Shown here: one piece after another, positions 1 to 6,399 of the stretch
How positions within the stretch are numbered: position 1 is the first letter of the stretch
Layout: every line of letters begins with the position of its first letter
DNA from: Alphaproteobacteria bacterium
Lineage (GTDB): Bacteria > Pseudomonadota > Alphaproteobacteria > Bin95
NCBI GenBank assembly: GCA_022822125.1
Contig: JAJECF010000173.1
Location: 1 to 17,329 of the forward strand
Direction of reading: 5' to 3'
DNA length: 17,329 nt
Notes under the pieces: generated by a model
The model's database searches: none
Told to the model about the DNA's origin: nothing
What the model saw: the letters and a program-made list of their open reading frames with translations, nothing else
Program-made: the position numbers and the translations under genes

Positions 1-312
1 GCCGATCTCGTCTTCCAGCTCGCGGATGCGCTCCACCGCGCCCTCGATCAGCGTCCAGGCCAGCTCCTGGTGGTTGATCCAGGCCCCGCCCTCGATCGTG
101 TCCATGAAATGGCGTTCGAGGCTGTCGCCGGGCGCGAGCGCCACATTGTAGCCGCCCTGCACCATGCGGGTGCAGCCGCTCTTGCCGAGCAGGCCCTTGG
201 CGGCGATGGCGATGTCGAGCGCGGGGTCGGCGCGGTAGGCGTGCAGGGCGGCGAACAGCCCGGCGCCGCCGGAGCCGAGGATCAGTATGTCCCGATCCAG
301 CCGCTCGATCAT
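1..312 (-). CDS. Succinate dehydrogenase/fumarate reductase-type flavoprotein subunit, N-terminal 104 residues (cut by window edge)
   Basis: FAD-binding subunit of a membrane-bound succinate:quinone or fumarate oxidoreductase; in this family it interconverts succinate and fumarate on the catalytic face of the complex. Only the N-terminus is present. It shows a dinucleotide-binding loop GSGGAG at residues 13-18 and a GKSGCTRMVQGGYN segment at 43-56, followed by a DTIEGGAWIN stretch typical of SdhA/FrdA relatives. The ATG start at 312 overlaps the TGA of the preceding cytochrome gene (ATGA), so it is the last visible gene of a minus-strand operon. Position 47, aligned by the downstream QGG, is Cys where classical SdhA and FrdA carry the His that binds FAD covalently. 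The enzyme could use a substrate other than succinate; family membership is firm, the exact reaction is not. Confidence 0.9.
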   Translation of the reverse strand, partial: MIERLDRDILILGSGGAGLFAALHAYRADPALDIAIAAKGLLGKSGCTRMVQGGYNVALAPGDSLERHFMDTIEGGAWINHQELAWTLIEGAVERIRELEDEIG

Positions 313-635
313 GCGAAGGCCGCCGCCAGGAAACCGAAGCCGGCGAGCAGGGCCAGGCCGCCTGCCACCGCAATTCGCGACTGCTGGCGGTCGGACCAGC
401 GCCCGAACTCAAGCAGCAACAGGCGCAGCCCCCCCGTCAGGTGCAGCGCCAGCAGCGCGACCAGCCCCGCTTCGGCGAGCTTGACCCAGGGATTCTCCGT
501 CCACTTGAGCACGCCGTCGAGCGCGGCGCGCTCCACCGCAAGGCCCAGCACGAGAAAGTGGAAGGGCAGGAAGACCGCCAGCGCCACGCCGGAAAGCCGG
601 TGCAGCAGAAAGGCCCACCAGGGTCCGCGCCTCAC
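309..635 (-). CDS. Cytochrome b membrane-anchor subunit of the Sdh/Frd-type complex (second copy, GTG start)
   Basis: A 108-residue integral membrane protein that would anchor the flavoprotein and iron-sulfur subunits and pass electrons to or from quinone. It has an HRLSG motif at residues 12-16, a first membrane segment with His26, a second with His65 followed by GGLRLLLLE, and a third hydrophobic segment at the C-terminus. This is the SdhC/SdhD family pattern of about three helices. I chose the GTG at 635 because it gives a GTGA overlap with the upstream stop, matches the length of the sister subunit exactly and places HRLSG near the N-terminus. A much longer in-frame extension upstream overlaps the neighbouring genes and is not credible. 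Whether it corresponds to SdhC or SdhD cannot be decided. Confidence 0.85.
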   Translation of the reverse strand: MRRGPWWAFLLHRLSGVALAVFLPFHFLVLGLAVERAALDGVLKWTENPWVKLAEAGLVALLALHLTGGLRLLLLEFGRWSDRQQSRIAVAGGLALLAGFGFLAAAFA

Positions 636-958
636 AGCACGGCCGCCAGGGCGCGCAGGCCGAGCGCCAGGAGCAGCAGGCCGAAAAGCGCCATGGCGAT
701 GTCGAGGCCCGCACCGCGCCAGCGGCCCCATTCGCTCAGCACGGCGCGCAGCCCGATGGGCGCATGCACGGCGGCAGCGACCACGAACAGCGCGTAAACC
801 GCGCCCCAGAAGAGGCTGCCCTCGGTGCGCGCCAGGATCTCCCCGGCGGAGAGCCCGTCCCGGACCGCATAGAGGATGACGCCCAGATGCAGCAGCACCA
901 GCGGCGCCATGACCATGGCCGAGATGCGCTGCGCCGCGAACAGCCACGCCTCCTTCAT
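632..958 (-). CDS. Cytochrome b membrane-anchor subunit of the Sdh/Frd-type complex (first copy)
   Basis: A 108-residue integral membrane protein with three predicted hydrophobic segments. It has an AQRISA motif at residues 9-14 (the R-x-S motif of SdhC-type anchors), His24 in the first helix and His65 in HAPIGLR in the second helix, both candidate heme b ligands. The ATG at 958 overlaps the stop of the iron-sulfur gene (ATGA) and its own TGA overlaps the GTG of the next subunit. It aligns with the next gene without gaps in the helical core: His24 against His26, and His65 and GLR at 69-71 in both, followed by E-x-GRW in each. The two therefore look like products of a tandem duplication. Role in quinone reduction or oxidation is inferred from the family. 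Confidence 0.85.
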   Translation of the reverse strand: MKEAWLFAAQRISAMVMAPLVLLHLGVILYAVRDGLSAGEILARTEGSLFWGAVYALFVVAAAVHAPIGLRAVLSEWGRWRGAGLDIAMALFGLLLLALGLRALAAVL

Positions 959-1674
959 GGCCGCCCTTCCCGTCTTCCGCCGCCGAGGGCGCGGCGGAAG
1001 ACCTCGCGCTTGAGGCCGGCGATGGCGGCGGTCGGGTTGAGGCCGGTCGGGCAGGCGTCGGCGCATTCCTGGTGGCTGCGGCAGAGATGGCAGCCCGCCC
1101 CGGCGGCATCCAGATGGCCGTCGCGGTCGCCGTCGCGCCGGTCGTTCACCAGCGTCCAGAGCCGGTTCAGCACGGCCGGGCCCGGATAGTCCGGGTTCCA
1201 GGCCACGCTGTCGCAGGCGGCGTAGCAGACGGCGCAGTTGATGCACTCAATGCCGGCGTCGGCCGCCATGCGCTCCGGCTCATCGGGCCGGACGGCCTCT
1301 TCCGCAGGCGCGGGCGGCGGCACGAACCGGGCTTCCGCATCGCGCCATTTCTCGAAGAAGGGCGCCATATCGACCGCGAGGTCCCTGATGACCGGCAGGT
1401 TGCGCAGCGGCCCGATGCGCAGCCTGCCCTTGCGGGCGGCGCGGGAGACATGGGTGCGGCAGGTCCAGCGCGGGCGTCCGTTGACGGTCATCGCGCAGGA
1501 GCCGCACATGCCCACCCGGCAGGCGAAGCGGTAGGCGAGCGAGGGGTCGATATGGCGCTGCACATGCGTCACCACATCGAGCACGGTCTGGTTGGCCCGG
1601 TGCGGCACGGCATAGCGCCGCCACGCGCCGTCCCCGCCCTCTCCGCGCCAGATTTCAACTTCGAGCACTGCCAT
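955..1674 (-). CDS. Succinate dehydrogenase/fumarate reductase-type iron-sulfur subunit
   Basis: A 239-residue electron-transfer subunit, the usual length for SdhB/FrdB. The N-terminal ferredoxin domain has the [2Fe-2S] cysteines C52, C57, C60 and C72 in CRVGMCGSC...C. The C-terminal domain has C144, C147, C150 and C154 (CINCAVCYAAC) and then a CRSHQECADACPTGLNP segment, which supply the [4Fe-4S] and [3Fe-4S] clusters. The residue after C154 is Asp rather than the usual Pro. It would carry electrons between the flavoprotein and the membrane anchors. I chose the ATG at 1674 (MAVLEVEIW) because homologues usually begin there. An in-frame ATG at 1725 would add 17 residues encoded in a direct repeat and overlap the ATPase stop codon. 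It is the first Sdh gene of the operon, so the order is B-C-D-A. Confidence 0.92.
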   Translation of the reverse strand: MAVLEVEIWRGEGGDGAWRRYAVPHRANQTVLDVVTHVQRHIDPSLAYRFACRVGMCGSCAMTVNGRPRWTCRTHVSRAARKGRLRIGPLRNLPVIRDLAVDMAPFFEKWRDAEARFVPPPAPAEEAVRPDEPERMAADAGIECINCAVCYAACDSVAWNPDYPGPAVLNRLWTLVNDRRDGDRDGHLDAAGAGCHLCRSHQECADACPTGLNPTAAIAGLKREVFRRALGGGRREGRP

Positions 1675-1689
1675 GGCGGGTCCATCGTA

Positions 1690-1726
1690 GCCGGTTTTGA
1701 CAAGCCGGGGGCAAGTGCGCTTCATG
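1690..1726. repeat. Direct repeat, left copy, flanking the ATPase gene
   Basis: This 37-bp stretch matches 2975-3012 with one substitution (C against T at 1720/3006) and one base fewer in a T run (four T here, five there). Its core is TTTTGACAAGCCGGGGGCAA. The ATPase stop codon (1722-1724) lies inside it. On the minus strand it encodes MKRTCPRLVK in frame with the iron-sulfur gene. The two copies bracket exactly one gene, which suggests that the repeat was duplicated or used as a target when that gene was inserted. Confidence 0.9.
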
Positions 1727-2885
1727 CCGCTGCCAGCATCCCCGCCAGCTCACGCAGGCCGATTACCTCGATCCCTTCGCTCTTCGGGTAACGATTGTCG
1801 CCGGAATAGACGACGAACGAGCGCTCCGGTTCGAGGTCTTCCCGTGCGCGGTGGAATCCCTTGTCGAGCTTCGGCGCGAGGCTGCGCTTGATCTCCACCG
1901 CCCACAGCCTTCCGCCTGGCATCTCCAGCACCAGGTCGATTTCGGCGCCGGCGGCCGTTCGGTAGAACCACGCTTTCGTCCGTTCGGACGCCGCGCCGAG
2001 CAGGTTTTCCAACACGAACCCCTCCCAGCTTCCGCCGGCGACCGGATGACCCAGCACCGCTTCGCGGTCACCGAGGCCGAGCAGCGTGTGGACAATGCCG
2101 CTGTCGCGGACATAGACCTTCGGGGATTTCACCAGGCGCTTGCCAACATTGGCGCGGAAGGACGGTAGCCGCCGCACCAGCAGGAGATCGACAAGCAGGT
2201 CGAGATAGCCGGCGACCGTCTTGCCGTCGACGGCCAGCGCGCGTGCGAGTTGCGCCGCGTTGAGCGTGGCGCCCTGCATATGCGCCAGCATGGTCCAGAA
2301 ACGGCGCAGGGTTTCCGCCGGTATGCGCGGCCCGAGTTGCGGGATATCGCGTTCCAGATATGTGCGGATGAAATTCTCCCGCCAGACGGCGCTGTCTTCG
2401 TCGCTGTCGGCCAGAAAGCTGTCCGGGAACCCGCCCCGGACCCAGAGCCTGTCGCTCGCATCGGCATCGACTTCAAGAAGGTCAAGCGGCCCCAGTTCGA
2501 CATAGGCGATGCGGCCGGCAAGGGATTCCCCCGACTGTTTGAGCAGGTCGATGGACGCCGAGCCGAGAAGCAGGAAGCGGCCCGCCCGGATGCCGCGGCG
2601 ACGGCCCCTGTCGATGAGGCCGCGGAGCGTCTGGAACAGTTCCGGCGTTCGCTGCACTTCGTCCAGGATGGCCAGTTTGTCTTCGTGCCCGGTCAGGTAA
2701 AGCGCGGCATCGCTCAGCTTCGCCCGGTCGGCCGCGTCCTCGAGATCGAGATAGACGCTCGGCCGCTCTTCGGCGATAAGCGCAGCCAGCGTGGTCTTGC
2801 CCGCCTGGCGTGGACCGAGCAGCGCCACAGCCGGGAAACGGTCCAGCCGGGCACGGACGAGGTGCGATGTTCGACGTGGTATCAT
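1722..2885 (-). CDS. AAA+ family ATPase with DUF4143 (PD-(D/E)XK-like) C-terminal domain
   Basis: A 387-residue protein of the widespread AAA_14/DUF4143 class, whose biological role is poorly defined. The Walker A motif GPRQAGKTT is at residues 24-32, the Walker B-like segment is LAILDEVQR, and a sensor-like LLLGSAS follows. The middle part has GGFPDSFL and TYLERDI, typical of the family. The C-terminal domain carries WEGFVLENLL and then D317...E331-x-K333 in AEIDLVLE...VEIKRS, a PD-(D/E)XK nuclease-like arrangement. I chose the ATG at 2885 (MIPRRTSHL) because the family starts shortly before Walker A. Longer in-frame starts run through a palindrome and a direct repeat. The gene separates the Sdh operon from the hydrolase gene and is bracketed by direct repeats, so it is probably an acquired single-gene cassette. 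Substrate and partner are unknown. Confidence 0.88.
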   Translation of the reverse strand: MIPRRTSHLVRARLDRFPAVALLGPRQAGKTTLAALIAEERPSVYLDLEDAADRAKLSDAALYLTGHEDKLAILDEVQRTPELFQTLRGLIDRGRRRGIRAGRFLLLGSASIDLLKQSGESLAGRIAYVELGPLDLLEVDADASDRLWVRGGFPDSFLADSDEDSAVWRENFIRTYLERDIPQLGPRIPAETLRRFWTMLAHMQGATLNAAQLARALAVDGKTVAGYLDLLVDLLLVRRLPSFRANVGKRLVKSPKVYVRDSGIVHTLLGLGDREAVLGHPVAGGSWEGFVLENLLGAASERTKAWFYRTAAGAEIDLVLEMPGGRLWAVEIKRSLAPKLDKGFHRAREDLEPERSFVVYSGDNRYPKSEGIEVIGLRELAGMLAAA

Positions 2886-2927
2886 CCTTGCAATTATGGA
2901 ATGCAATTCCAGAAATGCAAGGATGAT
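2881..2927. promoter_or_regulatory. 47-bp imperfect palindrome covering the ATPase start codon
   Basis: The outer arms are ATCATCCTTGCA (2881-2892) and TGCAAGGATGAT (2916-2927), a perfect 12-bp inverted repeat. Inside them lies a second one, GGAAT-GCA-ATTCC (2899-2911). The minus-strand ATG of the ATPase (2883-2885) is part of the outer arm. The position suits an operator for autoregulation, an mRNA hairpin that hides the start codon, or a recombination site at the element end. The stretch is AT-richer than its surroundings. The function is inference. Confidence 0.75.
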
Positions 2928-2974
2928 GGAGGCGCTTGGCTGTTCCTGGGGAGGGCGGCCGTGCGGCGATAGCG

Positions 2975-3012
2975 GCCGGTTTTTGACAAGCCGGGGGCAA
3001 GTGCGTTTCATG
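2975..3012. repeat. Direct repeat, right copy, flanking the ATPase gene
   Basis: This 38-bp stretch matches 1690-1726 with one substitution and one extra T. It ends with the ATG at 3010-3012, a possible start of the alpha/beta hydrolase. On the minus strand it also encodes MKRTCPRLVK, in frame with the upstream extension of the ATPase frame. About 47 bp of unrelated sequence (2928-2974) separate it from the palindrome. Confidence 0.9.
2983..3011 (+). promoter_or_regulatory. Possible sigma-70 promoter for the alpha/beta hydrolase
   Basis: A perfect TTGACA (2983-2988) is followed after 17 bases by TTTCAT (3006-3011), which matches TATAAT at four of six positions. It lies within the right direct repeat just before the hydrolase. 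Transcription would start close to the ATG at 3025, giving a very short or absent leader, which weakens the call. The left copy keeps TTGACA but has CTTCAT at the -10 position. Confidence 0.25.
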
Positions 3013-3840
3013 GCTCCCATGACCATGCTCCAACGACCCGGCTATGCGCTCCACACCGAGACCGTGGACCTCGTGCCGCCTTGGAACGCGCCCGGCGAGG
3101 CGGTGCTGTTCTGCCACGGCGTCGCGGTGAATTGCGACATCTGGTCCGGCTGGCTGCCGGGCCTGATCGACCGGTTCCGCGTCGCGCGGTTCGACCTTTG
3201 CGGCTTCGGGCGTTCGACCCTGCCGGGGCCGGACCACCGCTGGTCCTTCGACGGGCTGGCGGACGACATTCTGGCGGTCGCCGACGCGGCCGGGTTCGAG
3301 CGCTTCCACCTTGTCGGCGAGTCGCTCGGCGGCACGGCCTGCCTGTTCACCGCGGCGAGGGATCCCGATCGGGTCGCCAGCGTCTCGGCCTGCTCGACCG
3401 GCCATTACGGACCCGCAATACAGAATGTCGCCGCCTGGCGTGCGGCCGTCGAGGCCGAGGGCATGGAGCGCTGGTCGGAGGAAATGGTGCTGCGCCGCTT
3501 CGCCGACGGCAAGGTGGGCCGCGCCGAGCGGCAATGGACGCATGAGGTCCAGAGCCGCACAGCCGCCTCATCGCTGCTGGACGCCGCCGACCTGCTGATG
3601 GGCGCAGAGCTTTCGGACACCTTCCGGCGCATTGCCTGCCCCGTATTGCTGCTGCATCCCGATTCGAGTCCCTTCCTGCCGATGACGGTCGCGGCGGACC
3701 TGCTGGCGGTATTGCCGGACGCCCGCCTCCAGGTGTTTCCCGGCGCGCGCCACGGCATCGCGCTCAGCCACGCGGAGGAAGGCGCGCGGTCGTTCCGGGA
3801 ATTCGCCGGCGGAGCAACGCGCGGAACCGACGGGCATTAA
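3010..3840 (+). CDS. Alpha/beta hydrolase-fold protein
   Basis: A 276-residue cytoplasmic enzyme of the alpha/beta hydrolase superfamily (esterase, lactonase or enol-lactonase type). The oxyanion-hole motif FCHG is at 34-37, FDLCGFGRS follows, and the nucleophile elbow GESLGG has Ser105. Asp218 in HPDSS and His248 in ARHG complete the catalytic triad. There is no signal peptide. In-frame ATGs at 3010, 3019 and 3025 are all possible and none has a good ribosome-binding site. I took 3010 because a weak G-run lies about 13 bases upstream. The gene diverges from the Sdh operon, with the ATPase cassette in between, and it ends 217 bp before the binding-protein gene. It resembles 3-oxoadipate enol-lactonase-like proteins, but the substrate is not readable from sequence. 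Confidence 0.85.
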   Translation: MAPMTMLQRPGYALHTETVDLVPPWNAPGEAVLFCHGVAVNCDIWSGWLPGLIDRFRVARFDLCGFGRSTLPGPDHRWSFDGLADDILAVADAAGFERFHLVGESLGGTACLFTAARDPDRVASVSACSTGHYGPAIQNVAAWRAAVEAEGMERWSEEMVLRRFADGKVGRAERQWTHEVQSRTAASSLLDAADLLMGAELSDTFRRIACPVLLLHPDSSPFLPMTVAADLLAVLPDARLQVFPGARHGIALSHAEEGARSFREFAGGATRGTDGH

Positions 3841-3870
3841 GCATTAAGCGGGGCGCCAGCGGGCGGATGC

Positions 3871-3893
3871 CGGGAAGTTTCGGGAAGTTTCGG
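3871..3893. repeat. Short perfect tandem repeat (10 bp, two copies)
   Basis: CGGGAAGTTT occurs twice head to tail (3871-3880 and 3881-3890) and then restarts with CGG. A 7-bp tandem GCATTAA also spans the hydrolase stop codon (3834-3847). Both lie in the hydrolase to binding-protein gap and may simply be replication slippage products. Confidence 0.7.
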
Positions 3894-3930
3894 TTGCCGT
3901 GGGGCGCACCGGTTGATAACGTGAGCCGTA

Positions 3931-3999
3931 GAGGTCGCGTTCGGTAATCACATGAACGCGGAGGTGGCGTTCGGTAGCTGGGGGCGACTTCGCCGAACG
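3931..3999 (+). promoter_or_regulatory. Repeated CGTTCGG boxes upstream of the transporter operon
   Basis: GAGGTCGCGTTCGGTA (3931-3946) recurs as GAGGTGGCGTTCGGTA (3961-3976), 15 of 16 bases identical and spaced exactly 30 bp, about three helical turns. A third CGTTCGG core occurs inverted as CCGAACG (3993-3999). The boxes lie about 60-130 bp upstream of the binding-protein start. They could be binding sites for a regulator of the operon. I see no convincing -35/-10 pair here. Confidence 0.4.
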
Positions 4000-4057
4000 G
4001 GTAAACAGCACGCTTCTGCACGATTGTGCGAAGCGCTCGAACGGGAGAATGAAACCC

Positions 4058-5077
4058 ATGAGACTCAAGACGACATTGGTAGCCGCTGCTGCGGCCGCAG
4101 CGTTCTCCGTCGGAGCCCACGGAGCGACGCTTGATGACGTGAAGGCCAAGGGCTTCATCCAGTGCGGCGTTTCCACCGGCCTCGCCGGTTTCGCATTCAC
4201 CGATTCCGACGGCAATTGGGACGGGTTCGACGTCACCTTCTGCCGCGCGACGGCGGCGGCCGTGTTCGGCGACCCGAATGCGATCAAGTTCACGCCGACG
4301 ACGGGCAAGACCCGTTTTACGGCGCTGGCCTCGGGCGAGATCGACCTGCTCTACCGGAACACGACCTGGACGCTGAGCCGGGACGTCGATCTCAAATTCT
4401 CGTTCCTTGGCGTCAACTACTATGACGGACAGGGCTTCATGATCCGCAAGGACATGGGCGTGGCATCCGCCACCGAACTCGACGGCGCGACCGTCTGCAT
4501 CCAGACGGGCACCACCACCGAGCTCAACCTGGCCGACTTTTTCCGCGCCAACAATATGAGCTACGAGCCGGTGCCGATCGAGACCAACGCCGAGGCGCAG
4601 CAGAAATACCTCGCGAACGCCTGCGACGTGTACACGACGGACGCTTCCGGCCTCGCCGCAACCCGCGCCACCTTCGAGACTCCCGGCGACCACATCATCC
4701 TGCCGGAAATCATCTCCAAGGAGCCGCTCGGCCCGCTGGTCCGCCACGGCGACAACGCCTGGGGCGACATCGTGCGCTGGGTGATGAACGCGCTCATCAT
4801 CGCCGAGGAGAAGGGCGTCACGGCGGCGAATGTGGACAGCATGGCGTCGGCCGACACCAAGGACCCCGAGGTCAAGCGCCTGCTGGGCGTCGAGGGTAAC
4901 TATGGCGAGATGCTCGGCCTCGCGCCGGACTGGGCCATCCACGCCATCAAGACCGGCGGCAATTACGGTGAGATCTTCGAGAAACATATCGGCGAGAACA
5001 CCGCAATCGGCCTGTCCCGCGGCCTGAACCAGCTCTGGACCAAGGGCGGTATCCTCTACGCTCCGCCGTTCCGGTAA
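4058..5077 (+). CDS. aapJ: Periplasmic amino-acid-binding protein of an Aap/Bzt-type ABC transporter
   Basis: A 339-residue solute-binding protein that captures amino acids in the periplasm and delivers them to the permease pair encoded downstream. The signal peptide covers about the first 19 residues, with a long Ala-rich core ending near GAHG-A. The mature part has FIQCGVSTGLAGF, WDGFDVTFCRA, an RNTTWTLSRD segment and CIQTGTTTE, all typical of AapJ/BztA, and its length fits the family. I chose the ATG at 4058 because GGGAG (4043-4047) is about 10 bases upstream. The in-frame ATG at 4049 lies only one base after it. A strong hairpin follows the gene, as expected where the binding protein is needed in excess over the permeases. 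Known relatives carry a broad range of L-amino acids; the ligand here may be narrower. Confidence 0.92.
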   Translation: MRLKTTLVAAAAAAAFSVGAHGATLDDVKAKGFIQCGVSTGLAGFAFTDSDGNWDGFDVTFCRATAAAVFGDPNAIKFTPTTGKTRFTALASGEIDLLYRNTTWTLSRDVDLKFSFLGVNYYDGQGFMIRKDMGVASATELDGATVCIQTGTTTELNLADFFRANNMSYEPVPIETNAEAQQKYLANACDVYTTDASGLAATRATFETPGDHIILPEIISKEPLGPLVRHGDNAWGDIVRWVMNALIIAEEKGVTAANVDSMASADTKDPEVKRLLGVEGNYGEMLGLAPDWAIHAIKTGGNYGEIFEKHIGENTAIGLSRGLNQLWTKGGILYAPPFR

Positions 5078-5089
5078 GCACTGCAACGC

Positions 5090-5121
5090 AAAGGGCGCTT
5101 CCTCCGGGGGAAGCGCCCTTT
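5090..5121 (+). terminator. Hairpin between binding-protein and permease genes (partial terminator)
   Basis: A perfect 13-bp inverted repeat, AAAGGGCGCTTCC (5090-5102) and GGAAGCGCCCTTT (5109-5121), with a 6-base loop. The second arm ends in TTT followed by CCTTG. It lies 13 bp after the binding-protein stop and 62 bp before the permease start. It probably ends most transcripts or protects the 3' end of the first gene's mRNA, while some read through into the permease genes. Confidence 0.8.
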
Positions 5122-5183
5122 CCTTGTCCGGGCCCTCGTCCTTCCGGGACGATGCGGCCGAAACCCGACGGGGGGCGTGACGC

Positions 5184-6398
5184 ATGTCCAGCACAGGACA
5201 ACCGCCCGCGGAAACGTTCCGCGTCAGCCAGCTTCTCTACGACACCAGATACCGGTCCTACACCATCCAGATATTCGCGCTGGCGGCTATCATGCTGGCT
5301 TTCGCCTGGGCGGTGGACAATGCGGTCCGGAACCTCGAGGCGCTCGGCAAGGACATCGATTTCGGCTTCATTTTCGAAACCTCCGCCTATGACATCAACC
5401 AGCATCTGATCGACTACGACTCGACGTCCTCGCACGGGCGCGCCGCGATTGTCGGCATTCTCAACACCATCCTCGTCGCAATCCTGGGCTGCATCACCGC
5501 AACGGTCATCGGCATTCTCGCAGGCGTACTCCGGCTTTCCCGGAACTGGATCGTCGCGCGGCTGATGACGGTCTATATCGAGGCTTTCCGCAATATTCCG
5601 GTGCTTATCTGGATTCTGTTCACGGTCGCCATCGTCAACGAAGTGCTGCCGGGCGTGAGGTCGTTCCGGGGGGCGGAGGGAATGAGCGGGCTGTTCTTCG
5701 ACAGCGTGTTCATCACCAATCGCGGCTTCTACGTGCCGGCGCCGATCTTCGAGGCGGGCTCCGCCGTCGTCGTGGCGGTGCTGCTGCTGGCCGCCGCCGC
5801 CGCCTGGTATTTCGGCCGCTGGGCCAGGGTCCGGCAGGCGGAAACCGGCCGGATATTTCCGATCTTCCGGATCCGTCTTGCAATCCTCGTCATTCCGGTG
5901 TTGCTGGCGTTCTTCGCCATGGGGTCGCCGATCTCGCTGGAGATTCCCGCGCTCAAGGGGTTCAATTTCAAGGGCGGGATCTACATGCGCGACAGCCTGA
6001 TCGGGCTGTGGCTGGCGCTTTCGGTCTATACCGGCGCCTTCATCGCCGAGATCGTGCGCGCCGGCATCCTCGCGGTCTCCAAGGGCCAGACGGAAGCCGC
6101 CTATGCGCTCGGCATCCGGCCCGGCCGGACCATGAGCCTCGTCGTGCTGCCGCAGGCGCTGCGGGTCATCGTGCCGCCGCTCATCAGCCAGTTCCTCAAT
6201 CTCACCAAGAACTCCTCGCTCGCCATCGCGGTCGGCTACATGGACGCCACGGGCACGCTCGGCGGCATCACGCTGAACCAGACCGGGCGCGAGATGGAGT
6301 GCATCCTGCTGCTGATGGGCTTCTACCTGCTGACCTCGCTGACGATCTCGGCGGGCATGAACGCCTATAACCGGCGCGTCCGGCTGAAGGAGCGGTAA
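5184..6398 (+). CDS. aapQ: Amino-acid ABC transporter permease, AapQ/BztB type
   Basis: A 404-residue inner-membrane permease of the His/Glu/Gln/Arg family. The N-terminus has a cytoplasmic segment (RYRSYTIQIF) and a first membrane helix. A long periplasmic part containing a YDSTSSHGRA segment follows, and then the transport core beginning with VGILNTILVAILG. The EAA loop that contacts the ATPase is at about residues 294-330 (GQTEAAYALGIRPGRTMSLVVLPQALRVI). The length of about 400 residues, much longer than the 220 of simple permeases, is typical of AapQ. A G-rich ribosome-binding site (GGGGGGCG) precedes the ATG. It should pair with the product of the next gene as a heterodimer. The next gene starts one base after its stop. 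Confidence 0.92.
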   Translation: MSSTGQPPAETFRVSQLLYDTRYRSYTIQIFALAAIMLAFAWAVDNAVRNLEALGKDIDFGFIFETSAYDINQHLIDYDSTSSHGRAAIVGILNTILVAILGCITATVIGILAGVLRLSRNWIVARLMTVYIEAFRNIPVLIWILFTVAIVNEVLPGVRSFRGAEGMSGLFFDSVFITNRGFYVPAPIFEAGSAVVVAVLLLAAAAAWYFGRWARVRQAETGRIFPIFRIRLAILVIPVLLAFFAMGSPISLEIPALKGFNFKGGIYMRDSLIGLWLALSVYTGAFIAEIVRAGILAVSKGQTEAAYALGIRPGRTMSLVVLPQALRVIVPPLISQFLNLTKNSSLAIAVGYMDATGTLGGITLNQTGREMECILLLMGFYLLTSLTISAGMNAYNRRVRLKER

Positions 6399-6399
6399 G

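Noticed and set aside
2928..3009. Earlier in-frame starts for the alpha/beta hydrolase, within the palindrome region and beyond
   Set aside because: These residues would come from the inserted unit and the direct repeat, and no hydrolase feature lies in them.
3764..5194. Long minus-strand open frame of 476 codons opposite the binding-protein gene
   Set aside because: It is antisense to a clear AapJ-type gene, has no recognisable motif and is rich in Arg, Ala and Gly, as expected of a shadow frame in high-GC DNA.
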